NCBI RefSeq assembly: GCF_001941845.1
Contig: NZ_CP018870.1
Span: 682,001 to 746,000 of the forward strand
Origin: Streptomyces sp. TN58
Lineage (GTDB): Bacteria; Actinomycetota; Actinomycetes; Streptomycetales; Streptomycetaceae
DNA length: 64,000 nucleotides
Reading direction: 5' to 3'
Below the pieces are notes generated by a model. That model did no database searches. It saw only the letters and a list, made by a program, of their open reading frames with translations, and was not told where the DNA came from. A program made the position numbers and the translations under genes. The stretch's first letter is position 1; each line of letters starts with the position of its first letter. This document shows, in pieces, positions 25,356 to 32,371 of this stretch.

Positions 25356-26465
25356 TCAGCGCCGCCGGGACCGCCGGGGCGGTGCTTCCTCCTCCGGTTC
25401 CTCCTCCTCGCCCTCGTCGTCTGCGTCGTCCTCGTAGTCGGCTTCGTCGTCGTACTCCTCGCCGCCGTCGTCGGGCTCGTCACCCGCCCCTTCCTCGTCC
25501 TCCTCGTCCTCGTACTCCTCGTCGTCGGCGTAGCCGTCCTCGTCCCGGTCGGCTTCCCCCTCGCCCTCGTCGTCCTCGGAGTCCTCGTCGGCGCCCTCCT
25601 GGCCCTCCCCGCCCTCTTCCGGCTCCTCCTCGGACGCCGCCTCCTCCTCTTCCATGGCCTCTTCGTGCGTGACGACGACCTCGCCGTCCTGGATCTCTCC
25701 GCGCCAGCCCTCCGGCTCCTCGTTGGAGAGGGTGACGAAGCGGTTGAAGTTCTTCAGGTCGAGCCGCATGCGCCGGCCCTGGGCCCGCCAGATGTTCCCG
25801 GTCTTCTCGAAGAAGCCGGCGGGGTAGTACTCGACGACGAGGACGATCCGGGTGAGCGACGGGGCCAGCTCGTGGAAGCTCACGCAGCCGCGCGTGGTTC
25901 CCTTGGCGCCCTCCGAGGACCAGACGATCCTGTCGTCCGGCACCTGTTCCTGGATCGTGGCCTTCCAACTGCGGGTGGACGGTCCGACCTTGACCTTCCA
26001 GTCCGTGGTCGTGTCGTCGTTCTGCGAGACGCTGCGCACACCTTTGGCGAAGCTGCTGAAGTTCTCGTACTGGGTCCAGTGGTCGTAGACGGTGCGCAGC
26101 GGCAGTCCCACGTCCATGGTCTCCATGATGTGCATGGCCTTGGTGCCGCCCTTGCGCCCCTTGCCCTTGCTCTTGCCTCCGAACAGGCTGCCGGCCGTTT
26201 CACCGACCTTGTCCTTCAGCCCGCTCACCGTCTGCCCGAGCACGGCTTTCACCGGTGAGTCGCCCTGGAGGATCTTGCCGCCGATGCCGGCGAGGGAGCC
26301 TCCGTTCTCCGCGACGTCGGAGAGGCGGTCGGTGAGGTCTCCGACCTTGTCCACGGCCTTGTCCGCCAGGTCCTCGGCCTGGGCGGAGACGTAGGCACCG
26401 AGTTCTCCGAGCAGCTTGTCGAAACCGGACTGTCCGTCCTTGGAGCCCTGCTGTGTGGTGGCCAT
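25356..26465 (-). CDS. Gas-vesicle-locus SRPBCC protein with long acidic tail
   Basis: 369 residues. N-terminal helical part (1-110) with Lys/Gly-rich linker GKSKGKGRKGG; SRPBCC (polyketide-cyclase/START) domain at about 112-255 (METMDVGLPLRTVYDHWTQYENF, then VVEYYPAGFFEKTGN). An extremely acidic tail (about 275-355) ends in PPRRSRRR. SRPBCC proteins bind hydrophobic ligands in a deep pocket. Such proteins accompany actinobacterial gvp clusters and may correspond to the GvpY/GvpZ-type accessory products, though I cannot assign which. It lies three bases downstream of the H1-like gene (same operon), with AGGTGAACC as RBS. Confidence 0.85.
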   Translation of the reverse strand: MATTQQGSKDGQSGFDKLLGELGAYVSAQAEDLADKAVDKVGDLTDRLSDVAENGGSLAGIGGKILQGDSPVKAVLGQTVSGLKDKVGETAGSLFGGKSKGKGRKGGTKAMHIMETMDVGLPLRTVYDHWTQYENFSSFAKGVRSVSQNDDTTTDWKVKVGPSTRSWKATIQEQVPDDRIVWSSEGAKGTTRGCVSFHELAPSLTRIVLVVEYYPAGFFEKTGNIWRAQGRRMRLDLKNFNRFVTLSNEEPEGWRGEIQDGEVVVTHEEAMEEEEAASEEEPEEGGEGQEGADEDSEDDEGEGEADRDEDGYADDEEYEDEEDEEGAGDEPDDGGEEYDDEADYEDDADDEGEEEEPEEEAPPRRSRRR

Positions 26466-26468
26466 GGT

Positions 26469-27623
26469 TCACCTCCGCGCCGTCGGCTTGCGGCCGGACG
26501 TCTTCTTCGCCGCGGTGGTCTTGGCGGCACTCTTGGACGCGGCCTGGCGGCCGGGGGTCTTCTTCGCCGTGGTCTTCCTCGCGGGGGCCTTCTTCGCGGC
26601 GGGCCTGCTCGCCGGCTTCTTCGCCGCCGCCTTCTTTGCCGGTGCCCTGGGTGCCGAGCGTCCGCCCGCGGACTTCTTGGCCGTTGCCTTCTTGGCCGGG
26701 GCGGACTTCTTCGCGGAAGCCGCCTTCTTGGCCGGAGCCGGCTTCCCGGCGGGCGCGGCCTTCTTGGCTGGAGCCGGCTTCTTGGCGGGCGCGGCCTTCT
26801 TGGCCGGAGCCGGCTTCTTCGCCGGGGCGGACTTCCGGGCGGGAGTCGACTTCTTCGCCGGAGCGGACGACTTCCCGGCTGCGCGCTTGCCGGCGGGTGC
26901 GCTGCGCCGTCCCGCCTCGGCCGTACGGCCGGACGCCGGGCGGCGGCGGGAGGGACGCCGGCGGGCCTCGGGCTCTTCCTCGCCCTCTTCGCCCTCTTCA
27001 CCCTCTTCTTCAGGCTCGTCCTCGTCCTCCGGCTCACGGGCGGACGCCGCGCGGCGGCGGGCCGACCGCCGGCGGGGAGCGGGCTCCTCCTCTTCCGGCT
27101 CCTCCTCTTCCGCCTCCTCCTCAGACGCCTCGTCGTCCTGCTCGGCCTCCTCGTCCTCTTCCTCGTACTCCCCTTCCGGTTCCTGCTCCTCGTCGCCTTC
27201 GGCGTCCTGGTAGGGCTCCTCGTCGTAGCCCTCCTCGCCTTCGCCCTCGCCCTCGTCCTCGTCCTCGTAGGCGTCCTCGTACTCCTCCTCGTCGGCGTCC
27301 TCGTCGTCCCCCCTGCCGACGGCGAGCGTCCGCTGGTGCAGCGAGTCGGCGAGCTGGGACAGCTGACGGTTGGCAGCGGCCGTCAGCGCCTTGCGGCCGG
27401 CGTCCAGGGCCTCGCCCCTGATTTGCTCACTGAGCTCGGCGACCTGTGGCATCTCGCCCAGCTTCTTCAGGCCTTGCGCCGCAAGTTCCTTCGGTTCCAG
27501 GCCGAGGCGGCGGCCGGCGACGAACGTCGCCAGGCTGAGGGCCATACGACCCTTTTTCGCCCGCCCCAGCACGTAGCCGCCGACGATGGCGGCTCCCAGG
27601 GCGATCTTGGTCGTGTCGTCCAT
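26469..27623 (-). CDS. Gas-vesicle-locus protein with acidic block and histone-H1-like tail
   Basis: 384 residues in three sections. Residues 1-115 are a folded-looking start with a glycine-rich hydrophobic segment (IALGAAIVGGYVLGRAKKGR). Residues about 117-235 are almost all Glu/Asp, interrupted by two Arg-rich patches. Residues about 236-384 are a Lys/Ala/Pro tail of repeated APAKK units like histone H1 or HupS tails. The DNA of the tail shows matching near-exact repeats. The tail could bind nucleic acid, RNA or the acidic tails of the neighbouring proteins. Divergent from gvpO across 249 bases. Function unknown. Confidence 0.8.
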   Translation of the reverse strand: MDDTTKIALGAAIVGGYVLGRAKKGRMALSLATFVAGRRLGLEPKELAAQGLKKLGEMPQVAELSEQIRGEALDAGRKALTAAANRQLSQLADSLHQRTLAVGRGDDEDADEEEYEDAYEDEDEGEGEGEEGYDEEPYQDAEGDEEQEPEGEYEEEDEEAEQDDEASEEEAEEEEPEEEEPAPRRRSARRRAASAREPEDEDEPEEEGEEGEEGEEEPEARRRPSRRRPASGRTAEAGRRSAPAGKRAAGKSSAPAKKSTPARKSAPAKKPAPAKKAAPAKKPAPAKKAAPAGKPAPAKKAASAKKSAPAKKATAKKSAGGRSAPRAPAKKAAAKKPASRPAAKKAPARKTTAKKTPGRQAASKSAAKTTAAKKTSGRKPTARR

Positions 27624-27872
27624 GAGCCCTTTCCCTTCACCAGGTGCGCCCGGGGCCTCCGCCTACGCACTCCACGTGCCGCCGCTGTCGCTGCCGCGGG
27701 TGCACGCCGGGGTGACGGGGCGCGCTGATCGCTCGGTTACTAAGTGGCTGCCCCGCTGGTGTCAGATATGCCTGGTATGCCACGGAAATATGGGTTTGCC
27801 GCGATCTGATGTGTTTGATCTTCATATGAGCGGGCAGCCCTAGAGGCGGCAGTTCGCGAGGAGAGTGGGTTT
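27624..27872. promoter_or_regulatory. Divergent promoter region of the gas-vesicle locus
   Basis: 249 bases, with an AT-richer core at about 27733-27830 that stands out from the GC background and includes TATGCCTGGTATGCCA (a direct TATGCC repeat) and CATATGAG. I cannot place -35/-10 boxes with confidence. Divergent control of gvpO-K and the accessory pair is implied by position. Confidence 0.5.
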
Positions 27873-28256
27873 ATGGCCCCAGCAGAGCCCGCGCGCCGTC
27901 GGCGCTCGCCGGCGGACGACGGTGAACGCGACGACGCCCGTACGACCGGGCCGGCCCGCAAGGCCCCGCCCCGGAAGACGGACGCGCGCCGCGGCACCCC
28001 CGGGGCGGCGGCCGCGATGCGCCTGGCGGCCCAGCAGCTGTCGGAGCTGCTCGGGCGCCCGCCCGAGTCGGTGTCGGCCCTGAAACCCACCGAGGGCGGC
28101 TGGGAGGCCCAGGTCGAGGTCGTGGAGCTGGAACGCATCCCCGACACGACCAGTGTCCTGGCCAGCTACAAGGTCACGATCGACGAGGAAGGGGAGCTGG
28201 TCTCCTACGAGAGGACGCGGCGGTACAGCAGGGGAATGATCGATCGGCCGACGTGA
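27873..28256 (+). CDS. gvpO: Gas vesicle protein GvpO
   Basis: 127 residues; RBS AGGAGAG before the ATG. The first 45 residues are basic and probably disordered. The GvpO domain (about 48-125) shows LAAQQLSELLGRPPESVSALKPTEGGWEAQVEVVELERIPDT, VLASYKVTIDEEGELVSYERTRRYSRG, which is diagnostic. In haloarchaea GvpO is an accessory needed for vesicle formation, possibly regulatory. It is the first gene of the plus-strand gvp operon. Confidence 0.93.
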   Translation: MAPAEPARRRRSPADDGERDDARTTGPARKAPPRKTDARRGTPGAAAAMRLAAQQLSELLGRPPESVSALKPTEGGWEAQVEVVELERIPDTTSVLASYKVTIDEEGELVSYERTRRYSRGMIDRPT

Positions 28257-28289
28257 GGGGTCCGCCGGCACCGGTGAAGGGAAGCGGCC

Positions 28290-28751
28290 ATGACCGTCAT
28301 GCCGCAGGGTGGCAGCAGCATCAGCAGAGGCGGGGGCGGCGGCACGAGCCTCTACGACGTCCTGGAACTGATCCTCGACCGTGGGCTGGTCATCGACGTG
28401 TTCGTCCGGGTCTCCCTGGTCGGGATCGAGATCCTGAAGATCGACGCGCGGATCGTCGTGGCCAGCGTCGACACCTACTTGCGCTTCGCCGAGGCGTGCA
28501 ACCGGCTCGACCTGGAAGCCGGACGCAAGGCGCCGGCGCAGCTGACGGACGTCGTCGGCGACATGGTCGAGAGCGGCGCGCACGGCAAGTCCAAGGGCGC
28601 GCTCGGCGGGGCGGTGGACGCGGTGACGCAGTCCCTGACCGGCAAGTCCGGAGCCTCCGAGAAGGAGGAGCCGGAGGAGGAAGCCGAGGAGGAAGAGGCC
28701 CCGCGGCGCCGTCGGCCCGCACGCCGCCCGGTGCGCCGTGAGAGGGAGTAG
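28290..28751 (+). CDS. gvpA: Gas vesicle structural protein GvpA family, with charged tail
   Basis: 153 residues, roughly twice a normal GvpA (about 70). The core (about 19-80) is [50 protein letters not shown], the amphipathic shell-forming sequence. After a linker the protein ends in an acidic run then [14 protein letters not shown]. The tail closely matches those of the SRPBCC and H1-like proteins at this locus. RBS is AAGGGAAG; the gap from gvpO is 33 bases. Confidence 0.92.
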   Translation: MTVMPQGGSSISRGGGGGTSLYDVLELILDRGLVIDVFVRVSLVGIEILKIDARIVVASVDTYLRFAEACNRLDLEAGRKAPAQLTDVVGDMVESGAHGKSKGALGGAVDAVTQSLTGKSGASEKEEPEEEAEEEEAPRRRRPARRPVRRERE

Positions 28752-28762
28752 GGGGTCAGGCG

Positions 28763-29473
28763 ATGGCTCTGTACGTGTATGCGATCACAGGGGCCGGGCA
28801 CCCTTGCCGCCTGGAGGGCCTGACCGGCGTCGGCGCGCAGCCCGGGGCGCTGCGAAGCGTCACCGCTGACCAGCTGTGCGCGGTCGTCAGCGACGTGGAC
28901 GAGGAGGTCCGGCCCAAGCGCCGGGACCTGACCGCCCACCAGGAGGTCCAGACGAGCCTGATGGCGGACGGCGCGGTCCTGCCCCTGCAGTTCGGGTACA
29001 TCGCCGCCGACGAGCAGACCGTACGGGAAGCGCTGCTGCAGCGCGCGGACCTCTACCTCGATTCCCTGGAGCGGGTCGACGGCTGCGCCGAGTACAACAT
29101 CAAAGCCTCCCAGGACGAGGAGGCGCTGCTGCGCGAGATCCTGGCGGAGTTCCCCGACGCACGGAAGCTCAACGACCGGATCCGGGAGGGCGACACCGAC
29201 CCGCGGCTGCCCCTCCAGCTGGGAGAACTCGTCGCCACGGAGGTGCGCGGACGACAGGAGGCGCTGGCTTCCGGCCTCGTCCAGGCGCTGGTCGGGTTCG
29301 CCCGCGACCACGCCGTCCGGGCCCCGGTCGACGGCGACGTGCTCAACCTCTCGCTCCTGGTCCACGGCGACCGGAAGGACGAGTTCCTTGACGCGGCGGC
29401 GGGGCTCGCCGAGCAGGTCGACGGCGTCGAGTTCCGTATCGGTGGGCCGCTGCCGCCGTACAGCTTCGTCTAG
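28763..29473 (+). CDS. gvpF: Gas vesicle protein GvpF/GvpL family
   Basis: 236 residues. YVYAITGAGHP at the start, LPLQFGYIAADEQTVREALLQ and the C-terminal GVEFRIGGPLPPYSFV are hallmarks of the GvpF/L fold (two alpha/beta subdomains). GvpF caps or seeds growing GvpA ribs in other systems. Eleven bases after gvpA; co-transcribed. Shorter than the second GvpF/L paralogue at 30213, which has an extra linker. Confidence 0.93.
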   Translation: MALYVYAITGAGHPCRLEGLTGVGAQPGALRSVTADQLCAVVSDVDEEVRPKRRDLTAHQEVQTSLMADGAVLPLQFGYIAADEQTVREALLQRADLYLDSLERVDGCAEYNIKASQDEEALLREILAEFPDARKLNDRIREGDTDPRLPLQLGELVATEVRGRQEALASGLVQALVGFARDHAVRAPVDGDVLNLSLLVHGDRKDEFLDAAAGLAEQVDGVEFRIGGPLPPYSFV

Positions 29474-29493
29474 GGCGCTCAGGAGGAGGAGAC

Positions 29494-29745
29494 ATGGGGC
29501 TGCTGACCGGACTGCTGACCTCGCCGCTGGCGCCTGTGCGGGGCGTGGTGTGGGTGGCGCAGCGCGTCGCCGACAAGGCGAACGAGGAGTACTACGACCC
29601 GGCACCCGTCTGGGCGGCCCTCGCCGATCTGGAGGGCAGGCTCCAGCGGGGCGAGATCGATGCCGACACCTTCGAGGCCATGGAGGACGAACTCCTGGAC
29701 CGGCTGGACGAGATCACGAGATACCGGCAGCAGGGCCTGCCGTGA
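29494..29745 (+). CDS. gvpG: Gas vesicle protein GvpG
   Basis: 83 residues with a very strong ribosome site (AGGAGGAGGAG). Hydrophobic start MGLLTGLLTSPLAPVRGVVWVAQRV followed by a coiled-coil-prone acidic part (ALADLEGRLQRGEIDADTFEAMEDELLDRLDEI). This is the standard GvpG pattern, a small accessory of the vesicle assembly complex. Confidence 0.92.
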   Translation: MGLLTGLLTSPLAPVRGVVWVAQRVADKANEEYYDPAPVWAALADLEGRLQRGEIDADTFEAMEDELLDRLDEITRYRQQGLP

Positions 29746-29763
29746 CCTGGGAGGTCGGGGACC

Positions 29764-30216
29764 GTGACTGACCCGCTCGCCAACCGGCTGGGCCCCTTGC
29801 CGTCCCGCGCGACGCCGATGTCCTATCCCCCCGGTTCTTCTTCCGCCAGCCTGGCCGACATCCTCGAACGCGTGCTGGACAAGGGCATCGTCATCGCCGG
29901 CGACATCCGCATCAACCTTCTCGACATCGAGCTGCTGACCATCAAGCTGCGGATCCTGATCGCCTCGGTGGACAAGGCCAAGGAGATGGGCATCGACTGG
30001 TGGGAGTACGACCCGTCGCTCTCCTCCCGGCACAGCGGCAGTCCGCTGGCCGAGGAGAACCGCCGCCTGCGGGCCGAGGTGGAGGCACTGCGGCGCGAGC
30101 GGCTGGGCACCGGGGAGCCCGGTGCGCGGTACGCGGGCGAGGCGGAGGGCGAGACCGCCCGGGAAGAGGACCGGCCGGCTCGAAGCGCCGCCGAGCGGAA
30201 CAGGCCCGCGCCATGA
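29764..30216 (+). CDS. gvpJ: Gas vesicle protein GvpJ (GvpA-like minor protein)
   Basis: 150 residues from GTG 29764. A GvpA-like domain at about 27-90 (SLADILERVLDKGIVIAGDIRINLLDIELLTIKLRILIASVDKAKEMG) ends with WWEYDP, typical for GvpJ. It is followed by a coiled-coil (ENRRLRAEVEALRRERL) and a charged tail. GvpJ and relatives are minor shell or cap components. Its stop overlaps the next start by four bases (ATGA). Confidence 0.88.
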   Translation: MTDPLANRLGPLPSRATPMSYPPGSSSASLADILERVLDKGIVIAGDIRINLLDIELLTIKLRILIASVDKAKEMGIDWWEYDPSLSSRHSGSPLAEENRRLRAEVEALRRERLGTGEPGARYAGEAEGETAREEDRPARSAAERNRPAP

Positions 30217-31100
30217 CCTGGGAGGCGACCCTCACCTACGTGTACGCGGTCGCCGTGCCCACGCCTGATCTCGCCCGGGCAGCGGCTTCCCTGCGGGGGG
30301 TGGGCGGCGCCGCGCTGTCCTTTCTGCCGCCCCTCGACGAGGCCGATCCGGCGGCCCCCGCGTTCGTCACCAGCCAGGTGCCCCAGGGCGACTGGCGGGA
30401 GGAGGCGCTTCGGGCGCACTTCGAGGACCTGGGCTGGCTGGAGAGCACCGCCCGGGCCCACCACCGGGTCATCCAGGCCCTCGGGGACCGGGCGACCGTG
30501 CTGCCCCTGCGGATGGCGACGCTGTACCAGGACGAGGAGCGGGCGCTGGCGGCGCTGCGCGAGCAGCGGCCCGCTTTCGCCGAACGCCTGGCCCTCCTGG
30601 CCCACCACGCCGAGTACGGTGTGAAGGTCTACGTACGCCCCGGCGCAGGCGGCGACACGGGGCCGGACGCGCCCGGTGCGGAGCCCGCGGCCGTTGTACG
30701 CGCTCCCGCGGCCGGCAGTCCGGGGAAGGCCTACCTTCAGGCCCGCAAGCGCCAGCACCACGCCCGGGAGGACCGCTACCAGCAGGCCTCGGCGGCGGCG
30801 GAGCGCATCGCCGCGGCGGCGGCTCCGCATGCGACCCACGCGGTGCGCCACCCCGCCCAGTCGGGCCCGCTGACCCGCGGTGAGGCGGGCGGAGACGGTG
30901 AGAACGTCCTCAACGACGCGTACCTCGTACCCGAGGAGCGGGCCGAGGCCTTTCGCAGGGCCGTCGAGCGGGCGGGCGAGGGCCTGCCCGGTGTACGTGT
31001 CGAGGTCACCGGCCCCTGGGCCCCCTACTCCTTCGCCATGCCGCCCCCGCCGACCGGGGGCTCAGGTACCGGCGGCGCGGCCTCCGGTGGCGCGCCATGA
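30213..31100 (+). CDS. gvpL: Gas vesicle protein GvpL/GvpF family (long paralogue)
   Basis: 295 residues from ATG 30213. Starts with LTYVYAVAVPTPDL, has VLPLRMATLYQDEERALAAL and ends with VEVTGPWAPYSFAMP, so it is a complete GvpF/L. Residues about 145-230 form an Ala/Arg-rich helical insertion not found in the neighbour gvpF. The Pro/Gly tail (PPPPTGGSGTGG) is probably flexible. The usual gvpF plus gvpL pairing suggests both are assembly factors. Confidence 0.9.
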   Translation: MTWEATLTYVYAVAVPTPDLARAAASLRGVGGAALSFLPPLDEADPAAPAFVTSQVPQGDWREEALRAHFEDLGWLESTARAHHRVIQALGDRATVLPLRMATLYQDEERALAALREQRPAFAERLALLAHHAEYGVKVYVRPGAGGDTGPDAPGAEPAAVVRAPAAGSPGKAYLQARKRQHHAREDRYQQASAAAERIAAAAAPHATHAVRHPAQSGPLTRGEAGGDGENVLNDAYLVPEERAEAFRRAVERAGEGLPGVRVEVTGPWAPYSFAMPPPPTGGSGTGGAASGGAP

Positions 31101-31312
31101 CGATCGGCCCGCGAGACGAGTCACTGCCGGGCCGGCAGGTCGCCCTCGTCGACCTCCTCGACCGGCTGCTGGCCGGCGGCGTCGTGATCACCGGGGACGT
31201 CGTCCTGTCCATCGCGGACATCGACCTGGTACGGATCTCCCTGCGCGCCCTCGTCACCTCGGTGGCCGGCGGCCCCGATGCGCCCTCGGTCGGCGGCGGT
31301 GAGCGGCCGTGA
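31097..31312 (+). CDS. gvpS: Gas vesicle protein GvpS (GvpA-like)
   Basis: 71 residues, overlapping gvpL by four bases. QVALVDLLDRLLAGGVVITGDVVLSIADIDLVRISLRALVTSV is a GvpA-fold sequence without the longer tails of GvpA and GvpJ here. By position (L-S-K order) it is the GvpS of actinobacterial clusters. Confidence 0.88.
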   Translation: MTIGPRDESLPGRQVALVDLLDRLLAGGVVITGDVVLSIADIDLVRISLRALVTSVAGGPDAPSVGGGERP

Positions 31313-31719
31313 GCGGCGACGTACCGGCCGAGGGCCCCGGCCGGCGCCCGCCGGCTCCGGACCTCCGCGCCGTCGGCGACACCATGGCGGACGCCTTCCG
31401 GCTGCTCCAGGCACCGCCCACCGCACCCGGGGACGGCCCGCCCCGGCCAGCGCGCCGGCTGCACACCGACCCCGACACCGTCGGCGAGGACCTGCTCAAG
31501 CTCGTCCTCACCCTCGTGGAGCTCCTGCGCCAGCTCATCGAGCGCCAGGCCCTGCGCCGCGTCGACGCGGGCGATCTGACCGACGCGCAGGAGGAGGAGC
31601 TGGGGGCGACGCTCCTCGCGCTCCACGACCGGATGGCCGAGCTGTGCGCGGAGCACGGCTACACGCTGGAGGACCTCAATCTCGACCTCGGCCCGCTGGG
31701 GCCGCTCCTTCCGCCGTGA
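31309..31719 (+). CDS. gvpK: Gas vesicle protein GvpK
   Basis: 136 residues from a GTG overlapping the gvpS stop. The GvpK core (about 50-130) is RLHTDPDTVGEDLLKLVLTLVELLRQLIERQALRRVDAGDLTDAQEEELGATLLALHDRMAELCAEHG followed by LEDLNLDLGPLGPLL, which is diagnostic. Last gene of the operon; a strong terminator follows immediately. Confidence 0.93.
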   Translation: MSGDVPAEGPGRRPPAPDLRAVGDTMADAFRLLQAPPTAPGDGPPRPARRLHTDPDTVGEDLLKLVLTLVELLRQLIERQALRRVDAGDLTDAQEEELGATLLALHDRMAELCAEHGYTLEDLNLDLGPLGPLLPP

Positions 31720-31726
31720 CCGACGA

Positions 31727-31763
31727 GAACGGCGCCGCCCTCGCGGGGAGGGCGGCGCCGTTC
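31727..31763 (+). terminator. Terminator of the gas-vesicle operon
   Basis: GAACGGCGCCGCCCTC pairs perfectly over 16 bases with GAGGGCGGCGCCGTTC around a 5-base loop, starting seven bases after the gvpK stop and followed by CGTTCCG. It may also stop readthrough from the convergent GlsB-type gene. Confidence 0.85.
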
Positions 31764-31792
31764 CGTTCCGCGGTTGTCCGGCCTTCGCCCCC

Positions 31793-32056
31793 CTATCGCG
31801 AGGCGCGACTGAACAAGCGGAAGAGGAGCAGGAGGATGAGAGAGCCGACGATGGCGGCGATCCAGGTCGAGAGCTCGAAGAAGCCGTCGACGGAGTCGAC
31901 GCCGAAGATCACCTTGCCCAGCCATCCCCCGAGCAGACCACCGGCGATGCCGATCAGTATGGTGACGATGATGCCACCCGGGTCCTTACCGGGCATCAGC
32001 ATCTTCGCGATGATGCCCGCGAGCAGACCGAGCAGGATCCAAGCAAGTATGCCCAT
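31793..32056 (-). CDS. GlsB/YeaQ/YmgE family small membrane protein
   Basis: 87 residues; RBS GAAGGAAG. Three hydrophobic segments: ILAWILLGLLAGIIAKML, GGIIVTILIGIAGGLLGGWLG and WIAAIVGSLILLLLFRLF. PGKDPGG in the first loop is the family signature. These transglycosylase-associated-like proteins are stress-induced. It lies 39 bases downstream of a CsbD-like gene and probably shares its transcript, forming a stress pair beside the gas-vesicle cluster. Confidence 0.9.
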   Translation of the reverse strand: MGILAWILLGLLAGIIAKMLMPGKDPGGIIVTILIGIAGGLLGGWLGKVIFGVDSVDGFFELSTWIAAIVGSLILLLLFRLFSRASR

Positions 32057-32095
32057 GCTTCCTTCTCGCTTTCAAAATACCCGTGGAAATTCCGG

Positions 32096-32266
32096 TCAGC
32101 GCAGCGTGTCCTTTCCCTTTTCCTTGGCACTCCGCGCCTTGCCCCTGGCCTCAAGGGCCGCACCCTTGGCGGCGAGGGTTTCCTTGCCCATGGCATGGGC
32201 CGCCTTGCGCACGGCCTTGCCGGCGACCTGTTCCATTTCGGCCTTCGCCTTCTCACCGACGCCCAT
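32096..32266 (-). CDS. CsbD-like short lysine/alanine-rich protein
   Basis: 56 residues (MGVGEKAKAEMEQVAG at the start, SAKEKGKDTLR at the end) with a good ribosome site (AAAGGAAC) upstream of ATG 32266. Repeated K-A-A-x patterns and E-Q-V-A-G-K resemble CsbD. It is a second such protein in 7 kb and lies directly upstream of the GlsB-type gene. The product is predicted to be a disordered or helical stress protein. Confidence 0.75.
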   Translation of the reverse strand: MGVGEKAKAEMEQVAGKAVRKAAHAMGKETLAAKGAALEARGKARSAKEKGKDTLR

Positions 32267-32371
32267 GTCGTTCCTTTCGCAGTCCAGCCGTTACGCGTCT
32301 GTCCGGATATTTGACTCCGAAACAAAATTCACCTGCGGTGCGGGAATGACGCGCGCTGCCGCAGCGGGCCG

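Noticed and set aside
26700..26900. Repeats that could be mistaken for a CRISPR or minisatellite array
   Set aside because: They encode the APAKK tail of an H1-like protein in frame, with no spacer-repeat structure.
28290..31719. Assigning full vesicle-building capacity to the gvp cluster
   Set aside because: No gvpN or gvpC is visible. Homologous streptomycete clusters exist without proven vesicles, so only names by homology are given.
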